Assembly: GCA_004172865.1 (NCBI GenBank)
Contig: SEBV01000015.1
Coordinates: 1-64,000, forward strand
Direction of reading: 5' to 3'
DNA length: 64,000 nucleotides
DNA from: Gammaproteobacteria bacterium
Lineage (GTDB): Bacteria; Pseudomonadota; Gammaproteobacteria; Pseudomonadales; Cellvibrionaceae
Part shown: piece by piece, positions 1-9,294 of the stretch
How positions within the stretch are numbered: the stretch's first letter is position 1
Layout: each line of letters opens with the position of its first letter
Notes under the pieces: model-generated
What the model was told of the DNA's origin: nothing
What the model saw: the letters and a program-made list of their open reading frames with translations, nothing else
Database searches by the model: none
Position numbers and translations under genes: made by a program

Positions 1-2
1 CC

Positions 3-1988
3 GACTTAGCCCTCTCCGAACCAGTAATGAAAGCTGTGTTAAAAGTTGGCTATGAAGTCCCCTCTCCCATTCAGGCCGCTGCAATTCCAATTTTGCTGGC
101 TGGTGGCGATATTTTGGGTATGGCTCAAACCGGTACCGGTAAAACAGCAGCTTTCGCACTTCCGTTGCTTTCACGCATCGACATGAAACAACAAGACCCA
201 CAAATTTTAGTTCTCGCACCAACGCGCGAACTGGCAATTCAAGTTGCCGAAGCTTTCCAAAAATACGCGAGTGAAATCCCCGGCTTTCATGTGTTGCCAA
301 TTTACGGCGGCCAGGATATGTCCACCCAATTGCGTTCACTAAAACGCGGTGCCCACGTTGTTGTTGGTACGCCAGGTCGTGTGATGGATCACTTGCGTCG
401 CGGCAGTTTAAATTTGAATACGTTAAAAGCATTGGTGCTCGACGAAGCCGATGAAATGTTACGCATGGGCTTTATCGACGACGTTGAGTGGATTTTGGAA
501 CACACTCCAAAAACTCGCCAAACTGCATTGTTCTCCGCGACTATGCCGCGCGAAATTCGCCACGTATGTAACAACTATTTAAACGATGCTAAAGAAATCA
601 AAATCGAAAGCAGCCAATCAACTGATGCAAATATCGAACAAGTTTATTGGATGGTAAGCGGCACTAATAAATTAGATGCGCTCACACGTATTCTTGAAGT
701 TGAACCTTTCGACGGCATGATTATTTTCGTGCGCACAAAAACTGCAACCGTTGAACTCGCGGAGAAATTAGAAGCGCGTGGTTACTCTGCTTCTGCTTTG
801 AATGGCGATATGAACCAACAATTGCGTGAGCGCACTATTGAGCGTTTGAAAACTAACAAGCTCGATATCGTAATTGCAACTGATGTCGCCGCACGCGGTA
901 TTGACGTTGAACGTGTAAGCCACGTTGTTAACTACGATATTCCTTACGACTCCGAAGCCTATGTTCACCGTATTGGCCGTACCGGCCGTGCTGGTCGTAG
1001 CGGTAAAGCAATTTTGTTCGTTGCACCACGCGAAAAACGTTTGCTTTACACCATCGAAAAAGCCACTAAAAAACCAATTACTTTAATGGAATTGCCAAGC
1101 GGTGCGACAGTTACTCAACATCGTATTGATCAATTTACGTCGCAAATTTCTACCACCTTGGCCGAGCAACCAGATCTAACGTTCTTTAACGATTTGTTAG
1201 CCGAGTTCAGCAATAAGAATGAAGTATCACCAGAAGAAATTGCTTCTGCACTTGCATTCCTGCTGCAAAAAGAACGTCCATTACAAGTTAAATTTACCGA
1301 TGTAAAACCAGAGCGCGAGCGCAGCAGCAGTGAACGCGACCGCGGCCCACGCGAAGATCGTGGCAGCCGTGATCGTAATGATCGCGGTTCACGCGATGGT
1401 GGCGATCGCGGTCGTAGCGATCGTCCACGTGAAGATCGCGGCCCGCGCGAAGATCGTCCACGTCGTGAACACAATGACGAAAACATGGTTCGCTACCGCA
1501 TTGAAGTAGGTCGCAATCACGAAGCTCGCCCGGGTGACATCGTTGGCGCAATCGCAAACGAAGCAGGAATTTCCAGTAGTAATATCGGCCACATTAAATT
1601 GCACGACGAATTCTCAACTGTAGATTTACCAAAAGGTTTATCTGGCGATGTATTGAGCCAATTGAAAAAAGTGCGCGTTCGTAATCGCCCATTAGAAATC
1701 AGTGTTGATCAAGGTGGCGCTGGCGGCGGCAGTAAAGATCGTGACTTTGGTGATCGCGGCCCTAAAAGCTTTTCACGCGACGATAAGCCACGTGAATCAT
1801 CTGATCGTCCACGCAGCGATAAACCACGTGACTTTTCAGATAAACCACGTAGTTTTGCAGATAAGCCACGCGATGGAGCACCACGCAGTTTTTCTGACAA
1901 ACCACGTGATGGCGCACCGCGCGGTAAATTAGGTTTTAGCGATAAAGCGAAAGAAAGCAAAAGCTTTCGCCCAAAAAAATCTGATTAA
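3..1988 (+). CDS. deaD: DEAD-box ATP-dependent RNA helicase DeaD/CsdA (5' end outside window)
   Basis: Cold-shock/ribosome-assembly RNA helicase that unwinds RNA with ATP. The frame is open to the left edge: codons before the first ATG (position 27) read DLALSEPVM, the usual DeaD Q-motif lead-in, so the true start lies upstream of the window and ATG27 is internal. Counting from ATG27, the Walker A motif AQTGTGKT is at about residue 33, LDEAD at about 138, SATMP follows, and the motif VI block HRIGRTGRAGR is intact. A DbpA/DeaD-type RNA-binding domain (about residues 485-560) is flanked by two Arg/Asp/Gly-rich low-complexity stretches; the C-terminal tail repeats FSDKPRDGAPR-like units. A strong bidirectional hairpin terminator follows. 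The family call is very secure; DeaD rather than RhlE or SrmB is supported by the RNA-binding domain. Confidence 0.95.
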   Translation, partial: DLALSEPVMKAVLKVGYEVPSPIQAAAIPILLAGGDILGMAQTGTGKTAAFALPLLSRIDMKQQDPQILVLAPTRELAIQVAEAFQKYASEIPGFHVLPIYGGQDMSTQLRSLKRGAHVVVGTPGRVMDHLRRGSLNLNTLKALVLDEADEMLRMGFIDDVEWILEHTPKTRQTALFSATMPREIRHVCNNYLNDAKEIKIESSQSTDANIEQVYWMVSGTNKLDALTRILEVEPFDGMIIFVRTKTATVELAEKLEARGYSASALNGDMNQQLRERTIERLKTNKLDIVIATDVAARGIDVERVSHVVNYDIPYDSEAYVHRIGRTGRAGRSGKAILFVAPREKRLLYTIEKATKKPITLMELPSGATVTQHRIDQFTSQISTTLAEQPDLTFFNDLLAEFSNKNEVSPEEIASALAFLLQKERPLQVKFTDVKPERERSSSERDRGPREDRGSRDRNDRGSRDGGDRGRSDRPREDRGPREDRPRREHNDENMVRYRIEVGRNHEARPGDIVGAIANEAGISSSNIGHIKLHDEFSTVDLPKGLSGDVLSQLKKVRVRNRPLEISVDQGGAGGGSKDRDFGDRGPKSFSRDDKPRESSDRPRSDKPRDFSDKPRSFADKPRDGAPRSFSDKPRDGAPRGKLGFSDKAKESKSFRPKKSD

Positions 1989-2007
1989 TATTTACGTTTA
2001 ATTAGAC

Positions 2008-2040
2008 AAAAAAATGGCCAGCATTAGCTGGCCATTTTTT
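2008..2040 (+). terminator. Rho-independent terminator after deaD, bidirectional
   Basis: Perfect 8-bp stem TGGCCAGC (2015-2022) and GCTGGCCA (2027-2034) with an ATTA loop, preceded by seven A and followed by six T. It can therefore stop transcription of deaD and also of the opposing gene that ends at 2040. Confidence 0.9.
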
Positions 2041-2723
2041 TATTCACTTTTCTTAAGCGGATGCTTTCGCGCTTCTAAATCTGCAGTGACGTTATCCATC
2101 ATTTTTTCGCTATCGGTTTTTCCGCACTTAACTCTCAACATTGACCAGTTCGTCCCTCGCTGACGAGAATCTACTTTCGGCATAGACGCTATACATTCGC
2201 CATCGCCCATATCCACCAAAGTTGTGCCACCTGAAGTCTCCCACGTGTTTATCGTATTTTGCTTTTTAGGCTTACGGTTAGCATGAGCTTCTTGTAGTTT
2301 CTTTCGTAACTTTGGGTCAAAAACATCTTTATAAAGTTCGGAGGTTGCATCAGGAAGTTCATACGAGTCACTGATCTTGGGAAGACTTAAATCCAGTGGG
2401 CCACGTGGAGCCTCATTAAATTTAATATCAGGTAAACTTAGATCAAATGATTTTATACCCGTATTTAAGTCAGGTATTTCTGGCACAAAAGCAGAAAAGT
2501 TATTTTGAATTTTTACTTCACTTATCTGCATAACAGTTTCAGAAGGAAGATCTTTCAACTGTTTGCTTTTAGTATTCAGGATGATAAAAATTAAAAACAC
2601 ATGAGCCAAAATGATGACAATCAACACTTTGGGCGAATTACGCTGCAATGGCGATTTAGAAGAGGATCTAATATGTATTCTTATTAAAGAATCAAAACGC
2701 TCCTGAAAACAGAAAGACTCCAT
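2040..2723 (-). CDS. Unknown single-pass membrane protein
   Basis: I do not recognise this family. The 227-residue product has a charged N-terminal segment rich in Arg/Ser, one hydrophobic segment at about residues 33-50 (VLIVIILAHVFLIFIIL), and then a mostly hydrophilic, Pro/Asp-rich region likely to be periplasmic. Near the C terminus are two Cys (GDGECIAS and RVKCGKT) that could form a disulfide. The overall layout, a short cytoplasmic N terminus, one membrane anchor and a long periplasmic tail, recalls TonB-like or Gspec-type accessory proteins, but no diagnostic motif is visible. The stop codon touches the T-tract of the deaD terminator. The ATG at 2723 has only a weak GGAT ribosome site, so the start is uncertain. 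Confidence 0.65.
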   Translation of the reverse strand: MESFCFQERFDSLIRIHIRSSSKSPLQRNSPKVLIVIILAHVFLIFIILNTKSKQLKDLPSETVMQISEVKIQNNFSAFVPEIPDLNTGIKSFDLSLPDIKFNEAPRGPLDLSLPKISDSYELPDATSELYKDVFDPKLRKKLQEAHANRKPKKQNTINTWETSGGTTLVDMGDGECIASMPKVDSRQRGTNWSMLRVKCGKTDSEKMMDNVTADLEARKHPLKKSE

Positions 2724-3000
2724 GCGATCAAATCCAATGTGTTTATCGATATGACCTAGACGGGAAGCCTCAATAAAAGTTCAAATTAGATTTATTGTTA
2801 AACACAAGGAACTAATGCGATTAAAAGCTGTTGTTGATTTTCAACGGAGACTTTCGAAATTTTAATTATTTATCAATCTATAAAGCCCGATAAAACAACC
2901 ACTAAGATTAGTAAGTATTAGGAAAATATGGGATTATACGAATGCAGCATTGTCTGCAAATACGATTTGATGGCTATATTTTATTAACAAGGAATACAAC

Positions 3001-3576
3001 ATGATGTTAAAACTAAAGTGCGCAATTTTGTCTCTCGCCTTAACCCCTCTACTAGCACAAGCTACCTTATTTGATTTTTCTTATACGTTTCAAAGTGGTT
3101 ATGGCGACAACCGTGGCGTAGAACCAACGTTAGTCCAAGGTTCATTTATTGGTGAAGCCGATGGATTATATGTGAAGAACTTATCGGACATTAAAGTAAC
3201 TATACAAGGTAGAGATTTTTCTAACCCTCTTACATCAATACTTTATTCACCTACCAGTGGAACCCCTTGGGATACTTCTTCAGAAGGACAGATTTCTTTT
3301 GACGTAAACTTAAACAATTTTATATTTGTGGACTCTGCCTATGCTAGCAGCGGCTCATATACAAATTATTTCTACATAACCAACTTTGGCGATACAACCC
3401 AACGGCAGGCAAGTAATGATAACGGTGGATATTCATACGGTTTTGATCACAGTAGTTTTTTGAATTCTTCATGGAAACTTAATGTGCACGAAGTGCCTGA
3501 ACCTGAACTGCTCTTCTTATTATTAGGCGGGCTTGCAACTATTGGTCTTCGCAGGTCAAAAATTTTTACTAAATAA
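3001..3576 (+). CDS. PEP-CTERM sorting-domain secreted protein
   Basis: Predicted exported protein with an N-terminal signal peptide (about residues 1-22, cleavage after LLAQA) and a C-terminal PEP-CTERM signal: VPEPELL, then a hydrophobic stretch LLLGGLATIGL, then a basic RRSK end. In known systems such tails are recognised by exosortase (EpsH/XrtA) and the proteins are linked to exopolysaccharide production and surface display. The central part is Ser/Tyr/Gly/Asn-rich with little charge, usual for the class, and I recognise no enzymatic domain. AGGAAT lies about 8 nt before ATG 3001. No exosortase gene or polysaccharide operon occurs in this window, so the processing enzyme must be elsewhere. 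Confidence 0.85.
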   Translation: MMLKLKCAILSLALTPLLAQATLFDFSYTFQSGYGDNRGVEPTLVQGSFIGEADGLYVKNLSDIKVTIQGRDFSNPLTSILYSPTSGTPWDTSSEGQISFDVNLNNFIFVDSAYASSGSYTNYFYITNFGDTTQRQASNDNGGYSYGFDHSSFLNSSWKLNVHEVPEPELLFLLLGGLATIGLRRSKIFTK

Positions 3577-3635
3577 TTATCTATAACTCCTCACTCCTAC
3601 TTTGAACATATCAATATAGGAATGAAGAGTAAAGT

Positions 3636-3917
3636 TTACTCATCAAACATCTGAATCATATACCCGCTTTTAATAGCCTCAGCCATAGCCTTATCAGCGG
3701 CTACGACACGAGCATCTCCTGTTAAATTGCTTGGAACCAGTTTTCGTTTTTCAATTTCTATTTCGGTGAAGCCAGCGCGAATTAGGTAAACCTTGCACAA
3801 CTGCTCTGCACCGAATAAATCGATAAAATTAATGTAGACAATAAAAGGAACAATTTGGCCTTCTTTTACGCCATCGCGGTCTTTTTTTGCTTTTCCATTT
3901 ACCGAAAAAATGTACAT
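3636..3917 (-). CDS. Small hypothetical protein
   Basis: A 93-residue protein of unknown function with mixed charge and no signal peptide or membrane segment. It contains a beta-rich central portion (GQIVPFIVYINFIDLFGAEQ) and an acidic C terminus. The ATG is preceded by a GAGA element 11 nt upstream. It lies between a convergent PEP-CTERM gene and rapA, 64 nt downstream of rapA on the same strand in gene order terms, and could be part of the rapA transcript. Codon use resembles its neighbours. Confidence 0.6.
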   Translation of the reverse strand: MYIFSVNGKAKKDRDGVKEGQIVPFIVYINFIDLFGAEQLCKVYLIRAGFTEIEIEKRKLVPSNLTGDARVVAADKAMAEAIKSGYMIQMFDE

Positions 3918-3981
3918 AGTGAAATCTCAATAAGTTTTAATTTATATCTGGCTTAAGAAAAGCCAGATACATTTTGCCTGC

Positions 3982-6948
3982 TTAAATAGTCATTATTACG
4001 CGTAAGGAATCTAAACGTAACTTAGCCTGTGATAAATAATGTTGACTGGAAGCCAAACGATCCCGCAAATATTCGATTTCTGATTGGCGTACGTTTGGAT
4101 TAACTTTTGCCAATGCTTGCATGCGATCCAACTCAGCATTAATTTCTTCGCTTACTTTTTGCTGTGCTGCTGCGATCAATTCAGTTTGTTGTGGTTTAGC
4201 TTTATCTTCAGCTTTTTGTAGCATTTCCATTAATGTTGGGCGCGCATGACGAACCAGCTCTTGCGCATTGTTACGTGGAATTTTTTGTAATAGTTTGCTG
4301 AGTTGATCAATGCTAAGCACCGCATTTAAGTCCTTACCATTGTTATCAAGTAACACACGCAATAATGATTGCGGCATGTGACGGAATAATTGCAGTTCCG
4401 CGGGCGCAGGACAATGCAACACATATAAGGCTTCCAACATTAAATTGCCTGGCTTTAACGGCGGCAATTTCAAAGTACAAAATGCAGTGTTACCGAATTC
4501 CGTCAATGCAATGAGCTCCTGAGCACCACGCACTAGTGGATGCTCCCACGTAATAAATTGCATATCTTCACGAGACAACGCTTGCTGACGTTGATAGGTA
4601 ATTGTTAAACCAGATTCCGGCAAACCCGGAAATTGTTCAATGCGCATGTGATCACTTGGGTGCACAACCAAGCTATGTTCACTATGTTTTTCTGAATCGA
4701 TCCCAAATGCATCAAATACCGCATCTAAATAATTAGATAAGTTTTTATCTTCATCTTTTTCTGCAAGTGCATTAACTAACTCTGCTGCTTGCGCCGGCTT
4801 GCAGGAATTTAATTCCAATAAACGGTCACGGCCTTTCTGCAATTGCGCAACCAAATCCTCTGCGTATGATTTAGTGTCATTTAACAACTTTGCAAACGCT
4901 TTTTCATCGTCACCAATTAAGGTAGCAAATAAAATATCAACGTATTTAACATAAACGTTCTGACCGATAGCACAGGTTTTTTCAAATGCATTCAGACCCT
5001 GATGATACCAACTAATTAATTTTTCCTGAGCACTTCCTGCATAAAACGGAGTGTGGATATTAACAGTGTCGGTTTGACCAATACGATCCAGACGGCCTAT
5101 GCGTTGCTCTAGCAAATCAGGGTTGAGCGGCAAATCAAACAACACTAAGTCCTGAGCGAATTGGAAGTTGCGACCTTCACTACCAATTTCGGAGCAAATT
5201 AAAACCTGTGCGCCTTCTTCCATATCCGCGAAATAAGCTGCCGCTCTATCACGTTCAATGAGACTAAGACCTTCGTGAAATACGGTGGTTAATAATCCTT
5301 TACGAAGACGCAAATAGTCTTCGAGAGTTTGTGCTGTGTCTGCACTTGCACAAATTACCAATACTTTTTTACGACGGTTTTGTTTTAGCCAATCGGCCAA
5401 CCACACGACGCGTGGATCACTCAACCACCACTCACGCTCTTCGCTTTGCCAATAAGATTCTGTACGAAGTTGTTTTTCTAGTGGCAGCGAACGAATTTGT
5501 ACGAGGTGATCCGCAGCAATTTCCAAAGGATACTGATGCAATTTTCGCTCAGGAAAGCCTGCCACAGAATTGCGCGTGTTACGAAATAAAACCCGCCCTG
5601 TGCCATGCCTATCTAATAAATAGCTGATCGCTTTGTCTACAGATTGCCCTAAGCTAGTTTGCGTCGCAAATTCATTCAATTCGCCAATAGTTTCTTTCGG
5701 CAGATATTCTGCAAGCTGTTTTATTAAATTCGCTGGAATTGCTTTAGCGTCTTCACTGTGAGCTGCTAAAAGTGCTTGCACTAAATCATTCAGTGGTTGA
5801 TAAGATTTTTGTTCGACGACAAATTTTTCTAAATCGTAATAACGATCTGGATCAAGCAAGCGCAAACGCGCGAAGTGACTTTCCAATCCCAACTGTTCTG
5901 GAGTTGCCGTTAACAGTAACAAACCTTTAGCGACTTTTGCCAAACCTTCAATACATTCATAAGCGATGCTGACGTTGTTTTCGCTCCACTGTAAATGATG
6001 CGCCTCATCCACCAATAATAAATCCCAACTCGCCCTAAGTGCTTGCGCATACCGTTCGGGATTTTTTGTTAAAAAATCTAGTGAGCATAAAATTAATTGT
6101 GCTGATTCAAACGGATTGTCGCTGACTGAATCCAGTTCAAAATCGTCCTCAGCGTCATTTGAGAAATCAACAATTTCTTCAACGCCATCCAAACCTTCCA
6201 GAGCTAGGCAGCGCTGCTCATCCAATAAAGTAAATGCCAAATTAAAACGTCGTAGCATTTCTACTAACCATTGATACTGCAAACTAGTGGGCACAACAAT
6301 CAATGCACGATTAACACGGCCGCTAATTAATTGCTGATGCAAAATTAAACCAGCCTCAATCGTTTTACCTAAACCTACTTCGTCGGCCAATAAAACGCGC
6401 GGTGCATGACGCTGCGCGACTTCGTTAGCAATATAAAGTTGATGCGGCAGTAATTGCACGCGAGGGCCAGCCAACCCAAAAATTTTCGATTGACGATGTT
6501 GGTTTAAATAATTCAGGGTTTTATAACGCAAGGTAAAGTGGGTGTGCTTATCAATTTGACCCGCAAATAATCGGTCGCGTGGCGTGCTGAATTGGACAAA
6601 ACTATCCAACTCAAATTCTGGAATAGCCAATTCTTCTTTAGTGAGATTTTTATCTTTATCGAAAACCAGACCGTGATATAGCAAACAACCTTGCTGTTCT
6701 ATCACACGAGTGACTTTCATAACCGTGCCATCTTGATGACGCACCTTTTCACCGACTTGATAAAATACGCGGCTCACTGGCGCATTATCCATCGCATAAG
6801 TACGACGCTCGCCCGCTGCAGGAAAACTTAAGGTTAGGCGACGATTGGCAATATCCAGCACAATACCCAAGCCCAACTCGGCTTCCGCTTCACTGATCCA
6901 ACGTTGACCAATCGTAAAACTTTGCTGACTAACTTGCGATTTACTCAC
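3982..6948 (-). CDS. rapA: RNA polymerase-associated Swi2/Snf2 ATPase RapA (HepA)
   Basis: RapA binds core RNA polymerase and uses ATP to recycle stalled or post-termination complexes. The 988-residue product (E. coli form 968) has N-terminal Tudor-like domains (about residues 1-110), the Snf2 motif I DEVGLGKT at about 188, LLVDEAHHL at about 314, and a C-terminal helicase lobe with GSEGRNFQ and QRIGRLDRIGQ, followed by the RapA-specific C-terminal region. The start codon is GTG (6946-6948), preceded at good spacing by AGGTG; no better ATG lies nearby. It is transcribed divergently from the mutarotase gene at 7111, with a 162-bp spacer. All key motifs are intact. Confidence 0.97.
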   Translation of the reverse strand: MSKSQVSQQSFTIGQRWISEAEAELGLGIVLDIANRRLTLSFPAAGERRTYAMDNAPVSRVFYQVGEKVRHQDGTVMKVTRVIEQQGCLLYHGLVFDKDKNLTKEELAIPEFELDSFVQFSTPRDRLFAGQIDKHTHFTLRYKTLNYLNQHRQSKIFGLAGPRVQLLPHQLYIANEVAQRHAPRVLLADEVGLGKTIEAGLILHQQLISGRVNRALIVVPTSLQYQWLVEMLRRFNLAFTLLDEQRCLALEGLDGVEEIVDFSNDAEDDFELDSVSDNPFESAQLILCSLDFLTKNPERYAQALRASWDLLLVDEAHHLQWSENNVSIAYECIEGLAKVAKGLLLLTATPEQLGLESHFARLRLLDPDRYYDLEKFVVEQKSYQPLNDLVQALLAAHSEDAKAIPANLIKQLAEYLPKETIGELNEFATQTSLGQSVDKAISYLLDRHGTGRVLFRNTRNSVAGFPERKLHQYPLEIAADHLVQIRSLPLEKQLRTESYWQSEEREWWLSDPRVVWLADWLKQNRRKKVLVICASADTAQTLEDYLRLRKGLLTTVFHEGLSLIERDRAAAYFADMEEGAQVLICSEIGSEGRNFQFAQDLVLFDLPLNPDLLEQRIGRLDRIGQTDTVNIHTPFYAGSAQEKLISWYHQGLNAFEKTCAIGQNVYVKYVDILFATLIGDDEKAFAKLLNDTKSYAEDLVAQLQKGRDRLLELNSCKPAQAAELVNALAEKDEDKNLSNYLDAVFDAFGIDSEKHSEHSLVVHPSDHMRIEQFPGLPESGLTITYQRQQALSREDMQFITWEHPLVRGAQELIALTEFGNTAFCTLKLPPLKPGNLMLEALYVLHCPAPAELQLFRHMPQSLLRVLLDNNGKDLNAVLSIDQLSKLLQKIPRNNAQELVRHARPTLMEMLQKAEDKAKPQQTELIAAAQQKVSEEINAELDRMQALAKVNPNVRQSEIEYLRDRLASSQHYLSQAKLRLDSLRVIMTI

Positions 6949-7110
6949 TCAACACACCTATAGATTAAAAATTCGGTCATTCGAAAATGGGCGTGCATGA
7001 TACTGTTTTTAACCTCTCAAAACCAAAAAAATATCATCATTTATCGGATGATTATGACAAGCTATTTGGTTAGAATCCTTACATCTTAAAAGCTGGGAAC
7101 GAATAATTTT

Positions 7111-8028
7111 ATGCACACTACTGAAGCAATTTCTTCCGAATTACAAAATCTACTCGATAGCTCGGATTTTTTAACGCTTACATCTAACGATGAAGCATTT
7201 CCTGGCAGCAAAGGTACTGGTTTACCGATAATCAGCGTGAAAACCCCAACCTGCTCCGCCTTGATTGCTCTCCAGGGCGCTCATTTATTGAACTTCAAGA
7301 CCATCACGGGTGAGCCGCTGTTATGGGTTAGCCCAAATTGCGATTTCACGCCCGGTGTGGCCTTGCGCGGTGGAGTGCCAGTGTGTCTTCCATGGTTTGG
7401 GCCGAATGCAGATCCTAAAAAACCTAAACACGGTTTCGCACGCAATCGCGACTGGCGCTTAACGGCTGCGACCTGTTTGTCCAATGGCATGGCGGAATTA
7501 GTTTTTGATTTTGTAAGCAGCGCAAATGAATTATTTGAATTCGATTTTACAGCGCAGCTAGTAATGACTTTGGGTACAAGCATCAGACTGGAGATAAAAA
7601 TTAGTAACACCGATACCATACCTTTTGACTGTAGCTGGGTATTGCATAGCTATCATCCGGTAAGTTCATTGACTGATGTGCGCGTGACAGGTTTGGCCGG
7701 CAAAACGTATCTGGATAATTTAGAAAATCACGCCGCTAAAACTCAAGATGGCGATGTTAATTTCCCCGCGGAAGTTGACCGTGTTTATCCCGGCGTTGAA
7801 AATGATATTGAAGTTTCAGGTGATCCTCGTATTCATATTTCTCACTACAATTGCCCAAGTGTTGTGGTGTGGAATCCCGGAGCCACAAACGCTGCAAAAA
7901 TTGCCGACATAGGCGCAGGTAACGAGCAAGGTTATATTTGCGTTGAGCGCGGCGCGGTGCTTGGAGAGAAATGGAATTTAAATGCGGGAGAAACTCGAAG
8001 TGCATGGGTTGAAATTAGCGAAAAATAA
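7111..8028 (+). CDS. D-hexose-6-phosphate mutarotase (YeaD-type aldose 1-epimerase)
   Basis: Interconverts alpha and beta anomers of hexose 6-phosphates, feeding glycolysis. The 305-residue length fits YeaD. Diagnostic segments are GALRGGVPVC-type (ALRGGVPVCLPWFGPN), the phosphate-binding KHGFARNRDW block, and the catalytic-His region WVLHSYHPV; near the C terminus VVWNPGA and YICVERG provide the family's conserved Asn/Pro and catalytic Glu segments. A hairpin terminator follows 33 nt downstream. It stands as a single gene divergent from rapA. The next gene on the opposite strand (DUF4380) also appears to have a galactose-mutarotase-like fold, but the two are convergent, not co-transcribed. 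Confidence 0.9.
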   Translation: MHTTEAISSELQNLLDSSDFLTLTSNDEAFPGSKGTGLPIISVKTPTCSALIALQGAHLLNFKTITGEPLLWVSPNCDFTPGVALRGGVPVCLPWFGPNADPKKPKHGFARNRDWRLTAATCLSNGMAELVFDFVSSANELFEFDFTAQLVMTLGTSIRLEIKISNTDTIPFDCSWVLHSYHPVSSLTDVRVTGLAGKTYLDNLENHAAKTQDGDVNFPAEVDRVYPGVENDIEVSGDPRIHISHYNCPSVVVWNPGATNAAKIADIGAGNEQGYICVERGAVLGEKWNLNAGETRSAWVEISEK

Positions 8029-8056
8029 TTTTCTCTGATTTGAATTTAATTTCTAT

Positions 8057-8085
8057 AAAAGGCCACCTCGAACGGTGGCTTTTTT
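8057..8085 (+). terminator. Bidirectional terminator between two convergent genes
   Basis: Stem GCCACC (8062-8067) and GGTGGC (8074-8079), loop TCGAAC, A-tract before and T-tract (8080-8085) after; serves the mutarotase gene and the opposing DUF4380 gene. Confidence 0.85.
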
Positions 8086-8090
8086 AATAG

Positions 8091-9158
8091 CTAAAATAAC
8101 AGCCCGATCCTTTTGGCATTGTTACGTAAAAATTCTACTTGTGCATCCCGACTTTTATCACCATTGTATTCAAGGAGTGTCCAACTTTCTTTTGCACTCA
8201 TGGTTTCTCCAGCACCCAGAGTTTTGTAAGGTGCATGTACTTCCATTTCCAAAAGACCATTGTTAAGATCATTGAAAAAATATTCGGTGTAGAGCTCTAT
8301 TTGTCCCTGTTCAGGATGAATTTTAGATTTTTCCTGGTGATCAAATTGAATAATAAAAACTTGGTCACCGCGAAAACCCGCCATCCAACCGTGTGAAGGT
8401 TGAATCATGATTTTTCCTTTGCGAGCAGGCTTTTGTTTTACGAAATTAGCTGAGCGTGTGGGCTGAATTTCTAAGGTAAAAATTCCTTTATTTAAGCTGT
8501 ACTCAATGCTGCCGTAAGTTTCATCTTCCAGATTTTTTACTTGAATATCTTTCGCGTCTGCCACAGGTACGTAGACTTGTGTATCGGGATAAACTCTTGT
8601 GTTGAACCAAATATCCCATGCGATATTTTCAGTACGACTGTTTTTGGCGTTTACACTTAATTGCAATGAATTCCTTTTATTTTTTACGAGGGAATAAGTT
8701 TTCAGTAATTCCACACCTGAAATTGGGCTGGCAGCGCTTAATAAGGATACTTTTTTGCGCGATTGCTCAAGCACTTTATTTTTAGCCAAAATCAAATAAG
8801 GATCTGGTGGCCACACCGCTTTTTCAGTAGCACGTTTTTGGTTGATATTTTGATGAACCCACCACTCACTCTGTGGGCCAACCCAAATCTCGTGACCAAG
8901 GTAGCCAATATTTTCAGCGTTCGCATTTACTACGGGATTTGGATTGCTAATAACTGGCTCGCCAACGCGCAAAAAATTGGGTTTGCCTACCAAACCGATA
9001 GATAGTAAACGCCCGCCGATATCCGGCGTTATTTCCGCTTGTATATGATCATTTTTAAGAATGAGTTTCTGCACCTCTGCAGATGCATTAGCTCCAAAAG
9101 ACAACATTAGTAAGACGCTACTATAAGCAGATATTAATTTTACAATAAGTTTATTCAT
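8091..9158 (-). CDS. DUF4380 domain secreted protein
   Basis: Exported protein with a signal peptide (about residues 1-28 ending in GANASA) followed by a single DUF4380-type domain. Recognisable pieces are the start of the domain, NDHIQAEITPDIGGRLLS, and the YLGHEIWVGPQSEWW block; the latter resembles the sugar-binding face of the galactose-mutarotase fold. Function is unproven in the family; carbohydrate binding or processing is a reasonable inference in a polysaccharide-degrading lineage. I prefer ATG 9156-9158 (MNKLIVK) because the signal peptide then starts cleanly; an upstream in-frame GTG at 9167 adds three residues. Ribosome sites are weak for both. It shares the terminator at 8057-8085 with the convergent mutarotase gene. 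Confidence 0.8.
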   Translation of the reverse strand: MNKLIVKLISAYSSVLLMLSFGANASAEVQKLILKNDHIQAEITPDIGGRLLSIGLVGKPNFLRVGEPVISNPNPVVNANAENIGYLGHEIWVGPQSEWWVHQNINQKRATEKAVWPPDPYLILAKNKVLEQSRKKVSLLSAASPISGVELLKTYSLVKNKRNSLQLSVNAKNSRTENIAWDIWFNTRVYPDTQVYVPVADAKDIQVKNLEDETYGSIEYSLNKGIFTLEIQPTRSANFVKQKPARKGKIMIQPSHGWMAGFRGDQVFIIQFDHQEKSKIHPEQGQIELYTEYFFNDLNNGLLEMEVHAPYKTLGAGETMSAKESWTLLEYNGDKSRDAQVEFLRNNAKRIGLLF

Positions 9159-9294
9159 AGTTTTCACTGATAAAATGGCTGCTGTGGGAATATTCGATAA
9201 GATGAGAATTTTATTATTTTTAATTTATGAAGATAATGACAGCTAAGGATATATAAGTCATTTTTATGAGATGAAAATGTGTACTGTTGCTAAT

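Noticed and set aside
1130-1486. Several Arg/Ser-rich minus-strand frames within deaD
   Set aside because: Shadow translations of the Arg/Asp/Gly-rich tail of the helicase; composition mirrors the sense strand.
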